In this document: piece by piece, positions 7,798-8,168 of the stretch
Layout of the letters: every line of letters starts with the position of its first letter
Position numbering within the stretch: the stretch's first letter is position 1
Source: an uncultured Limnohabitans sp.
GTDB taxonomy: Bacteria > Pseudomonadota > Gammaproteobacteria > Burkholderiales > Burkholderiaceae_C
Direction of reading: 5' to 3'
NCBI RefSeq assembly: GCF_937889215.1
Contig: NZ_CALBEX010000035.1
Location: 1 to 8,168 of the forward strand
DNA length: 8,168 nucleotides
Program-made: the position numbers and the translations under genes
Notes under the pieces: model-generated
Seen by the model: the letters and a program-made list of their open reading frames with translations, nothing else
Databases searched by the model: none
What the model was told of the DNA's origin: nothing

Positions 7798-7819
7798 AAA
7801 AACCGGGGCTGCGGCCCCC
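7798..7819 (-). terminator. Intrinsic terminator for minus-strand transcription from moaC
   Basis: Read on the minus strand, GGGGC (7818-7814), loop CGCA, GCCCC (7809-7805), then GG and five T bases (7802-7798). The stem can be lengthened with flanking G/C bases if a bulge is allowed. It would stop transcripts coming from moaC and the decayed gene before they run antisense into recX. A second, weaker T-run lies at 7782-7777. On the plus strand the stem has no following T-run, so no clear terminator for recX was found. Confidence 0.65.
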
Positions 7820-7823
7820 GCCG

Positions 7824-7857
7824 GGTCATTGCCGCATGACCACGGCACCGCCCGTGG
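7824..7857. repeat. Two adjoining hairpins downstream of recX
   Basis: Inverted repeats GGTCAT/ATGACC (7824-7829 and 7836-7841) and CCACGG/CCGTGG (7840-7845 and 7852-7857) each have 6-bp arms and a 6-base loop. They abut each other and the terminator stem. They may form the structured 3' end of recA-recX mRNA. Purpose unproven. Together with the terminator and the decayed gene they account for the 317-bp stretch between recX and moaC, in which I see no intact gene of normal size. Confidence 0.5.
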
Positions 7858-7872
7858 GGGCCATGGGTCACG

Positions 7873-8037
7873 TTAACCCGACAAAACCAGACTCAGACCG
7901 CAAGCCACAGCGCCCAGGCATCACAGCGTGTTGTTGGGCGCGTGTTGTTTGGGCAGCGTCACCCACACAGCCGCCGGCACCATCAGATACAAAATGCCGG
8001 CGATGAAATAGGCCGTGGGTAAATGCAAGGCCGTCAT
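7873..8037 (-). pseudogene. Remnant of a membrane protein N-terminus with an in-frame TGA
   Basis: From ATG 8037 the minus strand reads MTALHLPTAYFIAGILYLMV and continues as a hydrophobic, membrane-like segment to residue 38, where a TGA stands at 7923-7921. Past that stop the same frame continues with CLGAVACGLSLVLSG, a second hydrophobic segment, until a TAA at 7875-7873. Reading the TGA as Trp (TGG, one base away) joins the two into a two-helix membrane protein start. The LHxPTA opening recalls the N-termini of Comamonadaceae membrane-bound GGDEF (diguanylate cyclase) proteins; that likeness is from memory and weak. No catalytic domain follows. Either a decayed, truncated gene or, less likely, a real 38-residue membrane peptide. 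No Shine-Dalgarno is visible. It lies 46 bp after moaC on the same strand. Confidence 0.55.
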
Positions 8038-8083
8038 GGTTGTTGGTGCCAAGTGGGCCAGCCGTGCGGGGCTCGAACGCAAA

Positions 8084-8168
8084 TCAGGCTGCTGCCACAA
8101 AACTCCCCGATTTGCCCCCGTGCTTTTCCAGCAGTTTCACATCGGTGATGGTCATGCCCCGGTCCACG
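8084..8168 (-). CDS. moaC: Cyclic pyranopterin monophosphate synthase MoaC, C-terminus (partial)
   Basis: The last 27 codons and stop (TGA at 8086-8084) of a minus-strand gene that enters from the right edge. The peptide VDRGMTITDVKLLEKHGGKS followed by GSFVAAA matches the conserved C-terminus of MoaC, which in E. coli has the pattern VDKGM...LLEK.GG+SG. MoaC, with MoaA, converts GTP to cyclic pyranopterin monophosphate, the first stage of molybdenum cofactor synthesis. The catalytic part lies outside the window, so integrity cannot be judged. Confidence 0.85.
   Translation of the reverse strand, partial: VDRGMTITDVKLLEKHGGKSGSFVAAA

Overview
The window looks like ordinary chromosome from a GC-rich betaproteobacterium of the Burkholderiales, most likely the Comamonadaceae (Limnohabitans/Rhodoferax/Acidovorax-like). 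This is inferred from protein character and gene order: a TctD/TctE-type two-component pair, then a MarR regulator, then recA-recX. No phage genes, insertion sequences, CRISPR arrays, tRNAs or rRNAs were seen.

Left part (1-3040). The 5' end of a type IA topoisomerase gene (topB-like) runs off the left edge on the minus strand. It diverges, across a short CG-rich spacer with alternating purine/pyrimidine repeats, from a plus-strand run of four genes. These are a SET-domain lysine methyltransferase with a long histone-H1-like Lys/Ala/Pro tail, biotin-protein ligase (birA, without the DNA-binding repressor domain), a small membrane-anchored Pro/Ala-rich protein that looks like a SPOR-family protein lacking its SPOR domain, and a beta-class glutathione S-transferase. 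The last three are closely spaced and may be co-transcribed.

Middle (3041-6129). A large near-perfect inverted repeat, built like two head-to-head REP units, separates the GST gene from a convergent minus-strand cluster. It is followed by a T-run in the minus direction, so it probably terminates that cluster. Read in its direction of transcription the cluster is: MarR-type regulator, a 207-bp gap, OmpR-type response regulator, HisKA/HATPase sensor kinase of the TctE/QseC type.

Right part (6130-8168). The MarR gene diverges from recA across a 141-bp region holding a good LexA (SOS) box, followed by recA and, two bases later, recX. RecA is the recombinase and SOS co-protease; RecX modulates its filament. 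Past recX are a minus-strand intrinsic terminator, a cluster of small hairpins, and a decayed membrane-protein start broken by an in-frame TGA. The last item is the C-terminus of a minus-strand moaC gene (molybdenum cofactor synthesis) running off the right edge.

The most unusual item is the bacterial SET methyltransferase joined to a histone-like tail. The decayed gene next to moaC, the REP pair used as a terminator and the SPOR-less membrane stub beside birA are also worth a second look. I did not find convincing evidence for a wholly new multi-gene system.
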